From: VGSG01 sp040756375
GTDB lineage: Bacteria; Desulfobacterota; Desulfomonilia; Desulfomonilales; Desulfomonilaceae
Assembly (NCBI GenBank): GCA_040756375.1
Contig: JBFLZC010000023.1
Coordinates: 1 to 64,000, forward strand
Direction of reading: 5' to 3'
Length of the DNA stretch: 64,000 bases
The notes below the pieces were generated by a model. That model worked only from the letters and a program-made list of their open reading frames with translations, searched no databases and was not told the DNA's origin. Positions 8,636-16,685 of this stretch are shown piece by piece; the first letter of the stretch is position 1, and the number at the start of each line of letters is the position of its first letter. The position numbers and the translations under genes were made by a program.

Positions 8636-9582
8636 GATCCCGAACCTTCAAACGCGTTCAGAGATGCCAGATCTCCGATGCTGATTCCGGAAGCGCTCCG
8701 ATCGATGCGACGAAGTAAGCCGCTGAGCACCCGGCCGGGTCCAATTTCCAGGAATACGTCGGGTTGGGCTTGTTTCATGCTCTCTACGCAGTCCGTCCAG
8801 CGTACCGGATTCACCAGTTGTTCTACCATCAGCCCTTTCACGCCATCGGGAAATGGATAGGGCCGGCCGGTCACGTTTGCCACGACCGGGAACTCTGGTG
8901 CGCGAAGCTCAACCGAGGCCAGCTTCTCGCTGAGCGCCACCTGGGCCGGTTTCATCAGTACCGTGTGAAACGCGGATGAAACGGGCAACAGGACGGCCTT
9001 GGTCCGCGGTTTTGTCTTCGCAGCTTCCACGACACGATTGACCGCACTGAGATTCCCGGAGACCACCACCTGATCGGGAGCATTGAAGTTGGCCGCTTCA
9101 AGGATGTCCTCACCGCGGCAACTCTTCACTATCTCCAGGACTTCGTCTTTCGCGGGCCCAATAATCGCGGCCATCGCGCACGTTCCAGGAGGCTGAGCTT
9201 CCTCCATACCCTTGGCCCGCACATGGATAATTTCCAGCGCATCGTCAAAGCTCAGAACTCCCGCGGCACACAAGGCACTGTATTCGCCAAGAGAATGGCC
9301 GGCTGCGATAGCCGGATTGAGCGACGATCTTTCCCGCATCACCTCCAGCAACGCCATAGAGTGGACGAATACCGCTGGCTGGGTGTGGAGTGTGCGCGTC
9401 AAGTCGCTCTCAGCACCCTCCATCATAATCCTGCTCAGGGAATACCCAAGAACATCATCCGCCCGCTGGAAGATTCCCCTGGCGGTAGGGCTCTCCGCAG
9501 CAAGGTCCTTGCCCATTCCGGGATACTGAGAGCCTTGCCCGGGGAACATTAGAGCCACTGATTTCGGCTGTTGTGCGGCCAC
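8632..9582 (-). CDS. fabD: Malonyl-CoA:ACP transacylase
   Basis: Transfers malonyl from CoA to ACP. FPGQGSQYPGMG at the N-terminus and the nucleophile motif GHSLGEYSAL (Ser97 from the chosen start) identify it. The open frame runs up to 9648 but would overlap rpmF by more than 40 bases. GTG at 9582 gives 316 residues, matching the family, so I prefer it although its ribosome binding site (GGAAGG, 12 bases off) is imperfect. It overlaps fabG by four bases. Confidence 0.92.
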   Translation of the reverse strand: MAAQQPKSVALMFPGQGSQYPGMGKDLAAESPTARGIFQRADDVLGYSLSRIMMEGAESDLTRTLHTQPAVFVHSMALLEVMRERSSLNPAIAAGHSLGEYSALCAAGVLSFDDALEIIHVRAKGMEEAQPPGTCAMAAIIGPAKDEVLEIVKSCRGEDILEAANFNAPDQVVVSGNLSAVNRVVEAAKTKPRTKAVLLPVSSAFHTVLMKPAQVALSEKLASVELRAPEFPVVANVTGRPYPFPDGVKGLMVEQLVNPVRWTDCVESMKQAQPDVFLEIGPGRVLSGLLRRIDRSASGISIGDLASLNAFEGSGS

Positions 9583-9604
9583 CAGGGTCTCGTGCCTTCC
9601 GGGA

Positions 9605-9784
9605 TTACTCCCCTGTTTCAACCGCGGTCCGGCCTTTATAAAACCCACAGCTCGGACAAACCCTGTGCGGCAGCACGGATTCTCCGCACTGCGAGCATTC
9701 TACCAGTTGGACTGGTTGGAGCTTCTTGTGAGTCCTCCGCTTGTCTCGTCTCGTGCGGGAGACCCGCTTCTTTGGTACTGGCAT
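9605..9784 (-). CDS. rpmF: Ribosomal protein bL32
   Basis: A 59-residue large-subunit protein. It begins MPVPKKRVSRTRRDKRR, as expected, and has the zinc-binding pairs CSQCG and CPSCG of the zinc form of L32. An upstream in-frame Met (9847) would add 21 residues never seen in the family and is rejected. Coding of rpmF between yceD and the fatty-acid genes is conserved in many bacteria; here plsX and fabH, which usually follow, are missing. Confidence 0.95.
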   Translation of the reverse strand: MPVPKKRVSRTRRDKRRTHKKLQPVQLVECSQCGESVLPHRVCPSCGFYKGRTAVETGE

Positions 9785-9893
9785 GGTACGTCCTTCTTGT
9801 CCTGAATTGGCTCTCTGGTATGCCGGCCCACTCCTTCGTGGAAGCATAAGCCGCGACTACCGGCAGCATCTCCGGGCCCGGCAGTCAATGTGT

Positions 9894-10442
9894 TCACTTG
9901 GCAAGTTTCTTCTTCAGTTCAGCCAGGGCATTCCACCTTGGATCCGAGCGCTCTTCCCTCGGGCACGCGCACTCAGGCGAGCCCGCCCGAGCTCCGCATC
10001 GGGGACACAGCCCCGGGCATTCTTCCCGACAGAGCGGTTTCATGGGCAATTCCAAGAGGATCTCCTGCAAGAGGATCTCGCCCACGTAGATTTCATCGCC
10101 CTCGATGAAGACTGTTTCCCCTTGCGCCGCGTCACTTTCAGGATCCTTGAGTGCAGATGCGGGACTTCCGCGGCGCAGGACAACGTTGAGATCTACGCCC
10201 TTTTCCAGGAGGAAATCCTCCAGGCACCTGGAGCACTGGAGATGCAGCACCGCCTGCACGCGGCCGATGAGGAATATGTCCTCCTTATCGACGAATACAC
10301 GCAGATGACCTTTCACCCCAGGGTCGATGGCCACTCCCGGAGGGAAAGGGATCGGCGAGGGCAGATCGGTCAGTATATGTTTTTCCCGAGTAAGGTCAAG
10401 GTCGAGGCCCTCCTCGGGGATATCGTCTATTCGGATGATCAT
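9894..10442 (-). CDS. yceD: YceD/DUF177 family protein
   Basis: A 182-residue protein of the YceD family, associated with 23S rRNA/large-subunit maturation. The core signature CSRCLEDF (around residues 70-77) and the C-terminal Cys-rich ribbon (CREECPGLCPRCG) are present. It is the first gene of the minus-strand yceD-rpmF-fabD-fabG-acpP-fabF unit. A good promoter lies 42 bases upstream (separate entry). Confidence 0.85.
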   Translation of the reverse strand: MIIRIDDIPEEGLDLDLTREKHILTDLPSPIPFPPGVAIDPGVKGHLRVFVDKEDIFLIGRVQAVLHLQCSRCLEDFLLEKGVDLNVVLRRGSPASALKDPESDAAQGETVFIEGDEIYVGEILLQEILLELPMKPLCREECPGLCPRCGARAGSPECACPREERSDPRWNALAELKKKLAK

Positions 10443-10483
10443 GGCGTTCGACAGTCCTGAAGGCCGAATCGGCGCAAACCTTA

Positions 10484-10513
10484 ATCATATAGTTGACTTC
10501 GACCATAAGTCAA
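10484..10513 (-). promoter_or_regulatory. Promoter with overlapping inverted-repeat operator for the yceD-fab operon
   Basis: Read on the minus strand: TTGACT, an 18-base spacer, then TATGAT. The -35 box is part of a perfect inverted repeat, TTGACTT-N7-AAGTCAA (10493-10513). A repressor bound there would cover the -35 element. It does not match the FadR, FabR or FapR consensus as I remember them. Confidence 0.5.
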
Positions 10514-10584
10514 TAGCGATTCGTACATCTAAAGCGTATTCTCAATATCGCAAGAATAAGCATTATGACTCTGTTACAACCACC

Positions 10585-10613
10585 TTGACATATTGAATAT
10601 TATTCGATAAAAT
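10585..10613 (+). promoter_or_regulatory. Strong sigma-70 promoter
   Basis: TTGACA, 17-base spacer, TAAAAT: near-consensus, ending 34 bases before the ATG of the small exported protein. It diverges from the yceD-operon promoter. Confidence 0.6.
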
Positions 10614-10647
10614 GTGTTTGAAAACGTCTTTCCGGAGACATATTGCC

Positions 10648-10926
10648 ATGTTCCACAAATTCGCAATCATCCTGGCCGCCGCAGCGCTTCTGGCCGCGAT
10701 ATGCCCCGGCAACGGCTTCTGTTGGCGACTCAACCCCTATGGCCCCTATAATGCAATAGCCGCGGAGCCGATGACCCCGTACAACGAGTCGGATATTTGG
10801 CCCCCGTCGCTGCTGTACCAGAGACCTTGCCCCTCATGCGGCCCTCCAGCCTATTTGTTACCAGATTTGCCTCCGGTGTGCCAGCCCGTGAGAGCGCCTA
10901 TGGGCATACCGGTTCCTGTGCCGTAG
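10648..10926 (+). CDS. Small exported proline-rich protein
   Basis: A 92-residue protein starting at the Met that gives a clean signal peptide (hydrophobic run then ...GNGFC, cleavage or lipidation near residue 25). The mature part is rich in Pro, Tyr and Asn with a CPSC pair and no recognisable domain; it ends in a Pro-Val-Pro-Val-Pro tail. A near-consensus promoter just upstream supports expression. Similar small secreted Pro-rich proteins recur at 34334 and 35021. Function unknown. Confidence 0.6.
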   Translation: MFHKFAIILAAAALLAAICPGNGFCWRLNPYGPYNAIAAEPMTPYNESDIWPPSLLYQRPCPSCGPPAYLLPDLPPVCQPVRAPMGIPVPVP

Positions 10927-11034
10927 GAGATGTCGTAAAGCTCATCAGCTCTTGAAGAATTGATGGGGAGGGCATTCGAAGACCTTCCCGCCTATTGCGG
11001 AATCTTGCAGACCATTCCCACCAGGTGCGGCGGA

Positions 11035-11493
11035 TCAAGCCACCAGAGGGCTTGCCCATTGCCACAGCCACGCGACCAGAAGCCCTGCCACAATAAACCA
11101 CGTAACAAGATCGAACCTTTTCGAGGCCGCGAGCCAGAGCGGACTCTCGCGCCAAAGCCCGCGATATTCGATCCATCGGTACGGGATCTGGAGCAGGCAT
11201 GTCAGATAGAGGATAGGGCCCATGAGGTTGTATTCGAATGCGGTCCGGATATGGCCGTGAGCCAAGGCCACAAAGCTGCGTGTCAAACCGCATCCGGGAC
11301 ATGAAATACCCAAGAAGCGGCGGCTAAAGCAGGTTTCGGATAGGTAAAGCGGCGTGTCAAACCAGGGTACCGCAATATAAGGGGCTCCCGTGGGCGACAG
11401 GTTGAGTAGGAACGATCCGAAGACCGCGGCCGCGGAAAGCGCCAGGATATAGAGATGCTCAACACGTCCATCGGGTTGCGTGGGGTTCGTCAT
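11035..11493 (-). CDS. DUF2752 membrane protein
   Basis: A 152-residue inner-membrane protein with about three membrane segments and the DUF2752 signature CPGCGLTRSF (near residues 64-73), followed by an AHGHIRTAFEYN stretch. Function of the family is unknown. It stands alone, convergent with the small exported protein upstream on the map. Confidence 0.8.
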   Translation of the reverse strand: MTNPTQPDGRVEHLYILALSAAAVFGSFLLNLSPTGAPYIAVPWFDTPLYLSETCFSRRFLGISCPGCGLTRSFVALAHGHIRTAFEYNLMGPILYLTCLLQIPYRWIEYRGLWRESPLWLAASKRFDLVTWFIVAGLLVAWLWQWASPLVA

Positions 11494-11600
11494 GGGTTCA
11501 GAATAGGCGGGCTGTGATTCGTGTCAAGGATTTGCCGAACCCGTTCTGCATAAAGGTTCTGATCCCACCCTGACGCTAGTGTCGGTTTTTACTATGATTC

Positions 11601-11629
11601 TTGACAATCTTGCCATCGTCTGCTAATCA
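11601..11629 (+). promoter_or_regulatory. Sigma-70 promoter
   Basis: TTGACA, 17-base spacer, TAATCA, about 60 bases before the start of the VWA-OmpA protein. Confidence 0.55.
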
Positions 11630-11687
11630 CTCCCAAATCAGCTAGTCCGCGCGTCAGCAGTGGGGCGCTCTCTCCAGGAGGACCGGA

Positions 11688-12755
11688 ATGGGATCCCATA
11701 GAAGCAGCCGTGTTTTTGCGGTGTTTACCGGATGCCTCGTCCTTGCCGCTGTTGTCTGTTCCGCGGGATTTTCAGTCGCGGACGATTGCAGAAGAGTCGC
11801 CAATATTGTGGTCCTATTCGACGCTTCGGGCTTCATGAAAAGCGGAGACCGGTACCGCCACTTTCTGGAGAGCATGGGCTCGTTCGAGAACGCGATGCCG
11901 CTCACGGCCGATGGGTTCTTTAACGTGGGGTTGCGCCATTACGGCCTCAAAGTCGGCCTTGGATGCAACAATACTGAGGCCATACTGGCTGTCGGGCCGT
12001 GGGATCCTGAACGATTCATAAACTCTTTCCCGAAGACAATCTCCTACGGCATGAGTTCGCTTTCGGCCGGGCTCGTTGCTGCGGCTCAGGATGCTTCCGC
12101 GGCGGAAGGAAAGACGATTCTGTTGGTAATTGGGGGCGGCTTGGAGTCATGTAAGGCCGATCCCGTAAAGACCGCGGAGCAAATCGCAGCAAACATGCCC
12201 GATCTGGAGATTCACACGTTCCAGGTGGGTAGTGAGCAGGAAGGCACATTCTTCCTGCAATCGATCGCGGAGAAAGGCCGAGGCACTTACAACAGATTGC
12301 GAGACTTCAGCTCTCCGGCTGGGTGGCACCAGTGGATGAAGCGTTACCTGGTGGTTCCGTGTGGTCCTGCCCAACCGGCGGTTTCTCAGGCGCCTGCGAG
12401 AATCAATGCGGTGCTCTTTGACTACAAAACTTTTTCGGTTCGTTCAAAGAACCCTCAGATTGATGGACAGAACTTGGCTGCGCTCCAGGCCGTAGCGGCC
12501 TTTCTCCAACAGAATCCGACAGGAAAGGTGATCCTCCACGGTTTTTCGGATGGCAAGGGCTCGCAGACTTATAACCTGGAGCTCTCCAGGCGACGGGCAG
12601 AAGCAGTGGCACGGTACCTGGCGGATACGTACAAAGTGCCCATGCAGCGGATATCCGTTGTAGCTCACGGAATAGCCCAGGATGCCCTGCGAAGCGCCCC
12701 GGGAGCTGCCCAGCCCGAATACGCCCGCCGAGTGGAATTTGAGTTGGTGCGTTAG
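11688..12755 (+). CDS. Exported VWA-like / OmpA-C-domain protein
   Basis: A 355-residue protein with a signal peptide (to about residue 32), a von Willebrand A-like fold (about 38-220) and an OmpA/MotB peptidoglycan-binding domain (about 240-355; see VILHGFSDGKGSQTYNLELSRRRAEAV). The MIDAS motif DxSxS is degraded: DASGF, with the last Ser replaced, so metal binding may be weak or lost. The protein probably tethers a periplasmic complex to the cell wall. Start ATG has a ribosome binding site CAGGAGG six bases upstream. Confidence 0.8.
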   Translation: MGSHRSSRVFAVFTGCLVLAAVVCSAGFSVADDCRRVANIVVLFDASGFMKSGDRYRHFLESMGSFENAMPLTADGFFNVGLRHYGLKVGLGCNNTEAILAVGPWDPERFINSFPKTISYGMSSLSAGLVAAAQDASAAEGKTILLVIGGGLESCKADPVKTAEQIAANMPDLEIHTFQVGSEQEGTFFLQSIAEKGRGTYNRLRDFSSPAGWHQWMKRYLVVPCGPAQPAVSQAPARINAVLFDYKTFSVRSKNPQIDGQNLAALQAVAAFLQQNPTGKVILHGFSDGKGSQTYNLELSRRRAEAVARYLADTYKVPMQRISVVAHGIAQDALRSAPGAAQPEYARRVEFELVR

Positions 12756-12923
12756 CGGACTATGCCGAACATGAGTCTTTGAAGAACTGGCCGGGCAGAC
12801 CTGGGCCTTTTAGGTCACTCCCTATAGATTCCTGTTCGATGAACGGGGGGCTGGAATGATCCTGGGACAATGGATTAGTTGCAGCCCGGGTTTATCTTTT
12901 CTTATGACGGCAATAGGTCTATT

Positions 12924-13541
12924 ATGAGAGGTTCAATGGGTCTGTGCGCACGGAACTGGTTCTTCCCAACCGGGAAGTCAATCTGCACAGTAGCGTGGCT
13001 TGTTAGCCTGCTGTCGGTCCTGTGCCCGATGAAGGGATTCACAGCGGAACCCGCGCCAAAAGCCGCGGTAACGGCCCGAGCCCTTCTCGTGGCCGGACAA
13101 AGTCTGGTGGAGAAGACTCACTATTTGGAGGCGCTCGATCTCTTTGAAGAAGCCCGTGACATTCTGGAGGCTTCAGGCCAGGAGCAGAGCAGAGAATACG
13201 CGGACTTGCTCTCTGCCATGGCCCAGACCAAGATCAAAGGACGCCTGTACCAGAATTTTCCCGCGGCTTACGTGAAGAACGCTCTTCCTGACATTCAGAC
13301 TGCGAACAAGTTGAGGGAACGCATCTCGGAAATACCCCCTCAGCAAATGGCCGACGGCTACTATCTGGAAGGGTTTATCCACAAGAAATTCTTTTTGCGG
13401 CAAGACCCTGCGCGGAAATGCTTTATAAAGGCGATAACGGTCTATCCCGGGCATGTGCCGGCCAAGCGAGAGCTTAGTGAGCTGAAGGCGCCAAAGCAGG
13501 CCGACCGGGGCGAGGAAAAGGGTAAGCCTTCCGACCAGTGA
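12924..13541 (+). CDS. Exported TPR-like protein, unknown function
   Basis: About 205 residues from ATG 12924: an N-terminal membrane or signal segment (around 20-40), then helical TPR-like repeats (ALDLFEEARDIL..., KCFIKAITVYPGHVPAKREL) and a charged tail. Upstream TTG 12879 and downstream ATG 12936 are other possible starts. It sits nine bases before xseB, so it may head the xseB-ispA-dxs transcription unit. No specific function can be named. Confidence 0.6.
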   Translation: MRGSMGLCARNWFFPTGKSICTVAWLVSLLSVLCPMKGFTAEPAPKAAVTARALLVAGQSLVEKTHYLEALDLFEEARDILEASGQEQSREYADLLSAMAQTKIKGRLYQNFPAAYVKNALPDIQTANKLRERISEIPPQQMADGYYLEGFIHKKFFLRQDPARKCFIKAITVYPGHVPAKRELSELKAPKQADRGEEKGKPSDQ

Positions 13542-13550
13542 GAGCGCGGC

Positions 13551-13799
13551 ATGACGACCAAGAAAGCCAAGGAGTATCAAGAAGGCGCCGAGCAGTTCGA
13601 TCGTGACCTGGATCAACTCCGCTCCATCGTGGAGAAGCTGGAGCAGGGAGATCTGAGTCTCCACGAGAGCCTGAAACTGTTCGAGCAGGGAATTGCTCTT
13701 GGGCAGAAATTGTTCGAGATCCTGAATCGGGCAGAAGGCCGCGTGGAGGAGCTCCTCGCGACTATGGAACGGGTCCCTTTTGCCGACACGGACGAGTAA
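13551..13799 (+). CDS. xseB: Exodeoxyribonuclease VII small subunit
   Basis: An 82-residue helical protein with the XseB core (LRSIVEKLEQGDLSLHESLKLFEQGIALGQK). It pairs with XseA, which degrades single-stranded DNA from both ends; xseA is not in the window. The position immediately before ispA and dxs is the classical xseB-ispA-dxs arrangement. Four bases separate it from ispA. Confidence 0.92.
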   Translation: MTTKKAKEYQEGAEQFDRDLDQLRSIVEKLEQGDLSLHESLKLFEQGIALGQKLFEILNRAEGRVEELLATMERVPFADTDE

Positions 13800-13802
13800 C
13801 GG

Positions 13803-14693
13803 ATGGACCTGGATACATATCTTGCGACCCGTCGGGGACTCGTGGATGAAGCGTTGGACCGCTTCCTGCCGCGGGAGGATGCGAAGCCCGCGGCACTGCA
13901 CAAGGCAATGCGGTACAGTGTCTTCGCAGGAGGCAAGCGGCTGCGACCGATCTTGGCATTGGCTGCGGCAGAGGCGGTCGGAGGCGATCCCGGATCGATC
14001 CTGCCCCTGACGGTCGCTCTGGAGTGTGTTCATACTTATTCTTTGATTCACGACGACCTCCCCGCGATGGATGACGACGATCTCAGGCGTGGGAAGCCGA
14101 CCGTTCACAAGGTCTTTGACGAAGCGACTGCCATTCTGGCGGGAGACGCGCTCTTGGCGTTCGCTTTCGAGGTGCTCTCCTCTCCCAGGATGGCCAGGGC
14201 GCATCGGCTGGAGCGGGTGATAGCGGTTATCGGTGAACTTTCTGCGGCCTCAGGATCCCGGCAACTTGTCGCGGGACAGATGAGCGATCTGCTCAGTGAA
14301 GGGAAACCGGTTTCCAGAGAGGATGTCGAATACATTGTATGGAACAAGACCGCCGCTTTGATCCGTGCTGCGGTGAAATGTGGCGCTCTCCTGGCAGGGG
14401 GCTCGCCTGAAGAAGTGAGTCTCCTGAGTTGTTTCGGAGAAAATCTCGGAGCCGCGTTCCAAATCAAGGACGATCTTTTGGACCTGGAAGGAGACGCGGC
14501 AAAGCTCGGCAAGGCGGTACGAAAGGACGAGAAGCGGGGTAAGGCCACCTTCCCGCATCTGCTGGGCAGGGACGGGGCACGGGCTGTAATGCAGGAGCTC
14601 ATACACACCGCGCAGGATGCGGTGCGCTCCTTCGGCGACCGAGCCGAGCCGTTGGTCATGATAGGCGGCTATATCTTGAAACGGGTAAACTGA
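13803..14693 (+). CDS. ispA: Polyprenyl diphosphate synthase (farnesyl/geranylgeranyl type)
   Basis: Condenses isopentenyl diphosphate with allylic diphosphates. Both Asp-rich motifs are present: DDLPAMDDDDLRRG (first) and DDLLDLEGD (second), together with GGKRLRP at the N-terminus. The length of 296 and the operon with dxs indicate an IspA-type short-chain enzyme; product chain length (C15 or C20) cannot be settled from sequence alone. Confidence 0.93.
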   Translation: MDLDTYLATRRGLVDEALDRFLPREDAKPAALHKAMRYSVFAGGKRLRPILALAAAEAVGGDPGSILPLTVALECVHTYSLIHDDLPAMDDDDLRRGKPTVHKVFDEATAILAGDALLAFAFEVLSSPRMARAHRLERVIAVIGELSAASGSRQLVAGQMSDLLSEGKPVSREDVEYIVWNKTAALIRAAVKCGALLAGGSPEEVSLLSCFGENLGAAFQIKDDLLDLEGDAAKLGKAVRKDEKRGKATFPHLLGRDGARAVMQELIHTAQDAVRSFGDRAEPLVMIGGYILKRVN

Positions 14694-14715
14694 ATCAATC
14701 GGGAATGATGCTAAC

Positions 14716-16656
14716 ATGGATGTGAACACAACCGAGCGCTCCATACTGGACAGCCTCGAATCACCTGCGGACATTCAGAAGCTCTCTCTGGACGAGCTCA
14801 AGGTTCTTTGTCAGGAGGTCCGGGGCCTCATAATCGAGACGGTCTCCCGCAGAGGCGGGCATCTGGCTTCAAGCCTGGGCGCGGTGGAACTTACCGTGGC
14901 AATGCTCAAGGTCTTTGCGCCACCCCAAGACCGAGTTGTCTTTGATGTGGGACATCAGGCGTACGCGTACAAGATACTCACCGACAGGCGTGACCGCTTC
15001 CACACGCTACGAACACGCGGTGGCGTCGCGAGCTTTCCCAAGCGGTCCGAGAGCCCATACGACTTCTTTGATATGGGTCACGCGGGCAACGCGATCAGCG
15101 TCGCGGCAGGATTGGCGCAGGCCAGATGCTTTGCTGTGGACGAACACAAGGTTATAGCCGTTGTGGGAGACGGTTCGCTAACCTGTGGCGTCTCGTACGA
15201 GGGGCTCAACCAGGCAGGCGCGGCAAAGAAAGATCTCATCATCATTCTGAACGATAACGAAATGTCCATATCCCACAATGTGGGCGCAATGGCCGCTTAC
15301 TTGAATAGGATCATGACAGGCCAGGTTGTGAGCCGATTCCGCGACGAAGTGAAGAGTATCCTGAACACCATTCCCGGTAGCATGGGCCGCTCCATGTATG
15401 GGCTGGCAAAACAGTTCGAGGACGCGCTCAAAGGGTTCCTTACTCCAGGGAGGCTCTTTGAGGAACTCGGGTTCAAGTATGTGGGCCCGATTGACGGGCA
15501 CCGCATCAAGCACCTGGTGGACACATTCCAGAACATCAAGCGATTCCGAGAGCCGGTGTTGCTCCACGCCATCACGTGCAAAGGCAAGGGATACTGTCTC
15601 GCCGAAGAGAACCCAAGCCGCTTCCACGGAGTAGGACCGTTCAACGTGCAATCTGGCGAATCACAGGAGCAGGAAGGCCCGCCCACGTATACGTCGGTGT
15701 TCGGTAAGACTCTTTTGAAGCTCGCCGCGGAAGATCCCCGCATTGTCGCGGTCACCGCGGCCATGGAACACGGCACAGGGCTTGCCGAGTTCGGTCAACG
15801 CTTTCCGAAGCGCTTCTTCGACGTCGGCATCGCGGAACAGCATGGAGTGATCTTTGCCGCGGGTCTTGCCCGCGAAGGTTACCGGCCTGTTGTGGCCATA
15901 TATTCTACGTTCATCCAGCGAGGGTACGATCACCTGATCCATGACGTGGCAATGCAGAATTTCCCTGTGGTCTTTGCCCTGGATCGGGCCGGGATCGTCG
16001 GAGAGGACGGTCCTACGCACCACGGAGTTTTCGACCTAGCCTTTGTCCGGCATATTCCTCACATGACGCTCATGGCGCCTGCCGACGAGGATGAATTGGC
16101 GGACATGGTTCTTACCGCTCTTTCGATCGGTGGCCCCAGTGCAATCCGGTATCCGAGGGGTCACGGGCAGGGCGTGCCGGTCAAGGAAAAACCGCAGTTG
16201 CTGCCGGTGGGTCGAGGTCGAGTCCTGGTGGATGGCAGACATCTCACCATCGTCGCGATCGGGTCCATGGTTTACCCTGCGGTGGAGGCAGCCAGATTGC
16301 TGGCTCAGGAAGGCACTTCCGCGTGCGTTATCGATGCGCGATTCGTCAAGCCGCTGGACCGTGACCTGATCGTTGAAAAAGCGACCCTTACGGGCCGCGT
16401 ACTGACTGTCGAAGAAGGAAACGTGATGGGTGGCTTCGGGAGTGCGGTGCTGGAATTGTTGTCCGACGAGCAATCGCTCCACGTGCGCACCGCCAGGATG
16501 GGTATTCCCGATCAATTTGTGGAGCATGGGACTCGAAGCGAACTTCTGGAGGAGCTCGGTTTGACGCCGCAAGGCATCGCGAAGCGGGCTCGTGATCTCA
16601 TGCTGGAAAAGCCTGCATCCAATCTCCGGGCATTCCCCCTTGGTCAAAGACGATAG
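14716..16656 (+). CDS. dxs: 1-deoxy-D-xylulose-5-phosphate synthase
   Basis: First enzyme of the MEP isoprenoid pathway, joining pyruvate and glyceraldehyde 3-phosphate with thiamine diphosphate. Visible are RGGHLASSLG, DVGHQAYAYKILT, the ThDP/Mg motif GDGSLTCG...LNDNEMSISHNVG, DGPTHHGVFDL and the C-terminal transketolase domain. 646 residues is slightly above the common ~620. It lies 22 bases after ispA. Confidence 0.95.
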   Translation: MDVNTTERSILDSLESPADIQKLSLDELKVLCQEVRGLIIETVSRRGGHLASSLGAVELTVAMLKVFAPPQDRVVFDVGHQAYAYKILTDRRDRFHTLRTRGGVASFPKRSESPYDFFDMGHAGNAISVAAGLAQARCFAVDEHKVIAVVGDGSLTCGVSYEGLNQAGAAKKDLIIILNDNEMSISHNVGAMAAYLNRIMTGQVVSRFRDEVKSILNTIPGSMGRSMYGLAKQFEDALKGFLTPGRLFEELGFKYVGPIDGHRIKHLVDTFQNIKRFREPVLLHAITCKGKGYCLAEENPSRFHGVGPFNVQSGESQEQEGPPTYTSVFGKTLLKLAAEDPRIVAVTAAMEHGTGLAEFGQRFPKRFFDVGIAEQHGVIFAAGLAREGYRPVVAIYSTFIQRGYDHLIHDVAMQNFPVVFALDRAGIVGEDGPTHHGVFDLAFVRHIPHMTLMAPADEDELADMVLTALSIGGPSAIRYPRGHGQGVPVKEKPQLLPVGRGRVLVDGRHLTIVAIGSMVYPAVEAARLLAQEGTSACVIDARFVKPLDRDLIVEKATLTGRVLTVEEGNVMGGFGSAVLELLSDEQSLHVRTARMGIPDQFVEHGTRSELLEELGLTPQGIAKRARDLMLEKPASNLRAFPLGQRR

Positions 16657-16685
16657 GGTAAGCTGCCGGAAGCGCATGATTCTCT

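Noticed and set aside
13173..14204. 343-codon minus-strand open frame across xseB and ispA
   Set aside because: It is fully antisense to three well-recognised genes and has no family similarity; it arises from GC-rich codon use.
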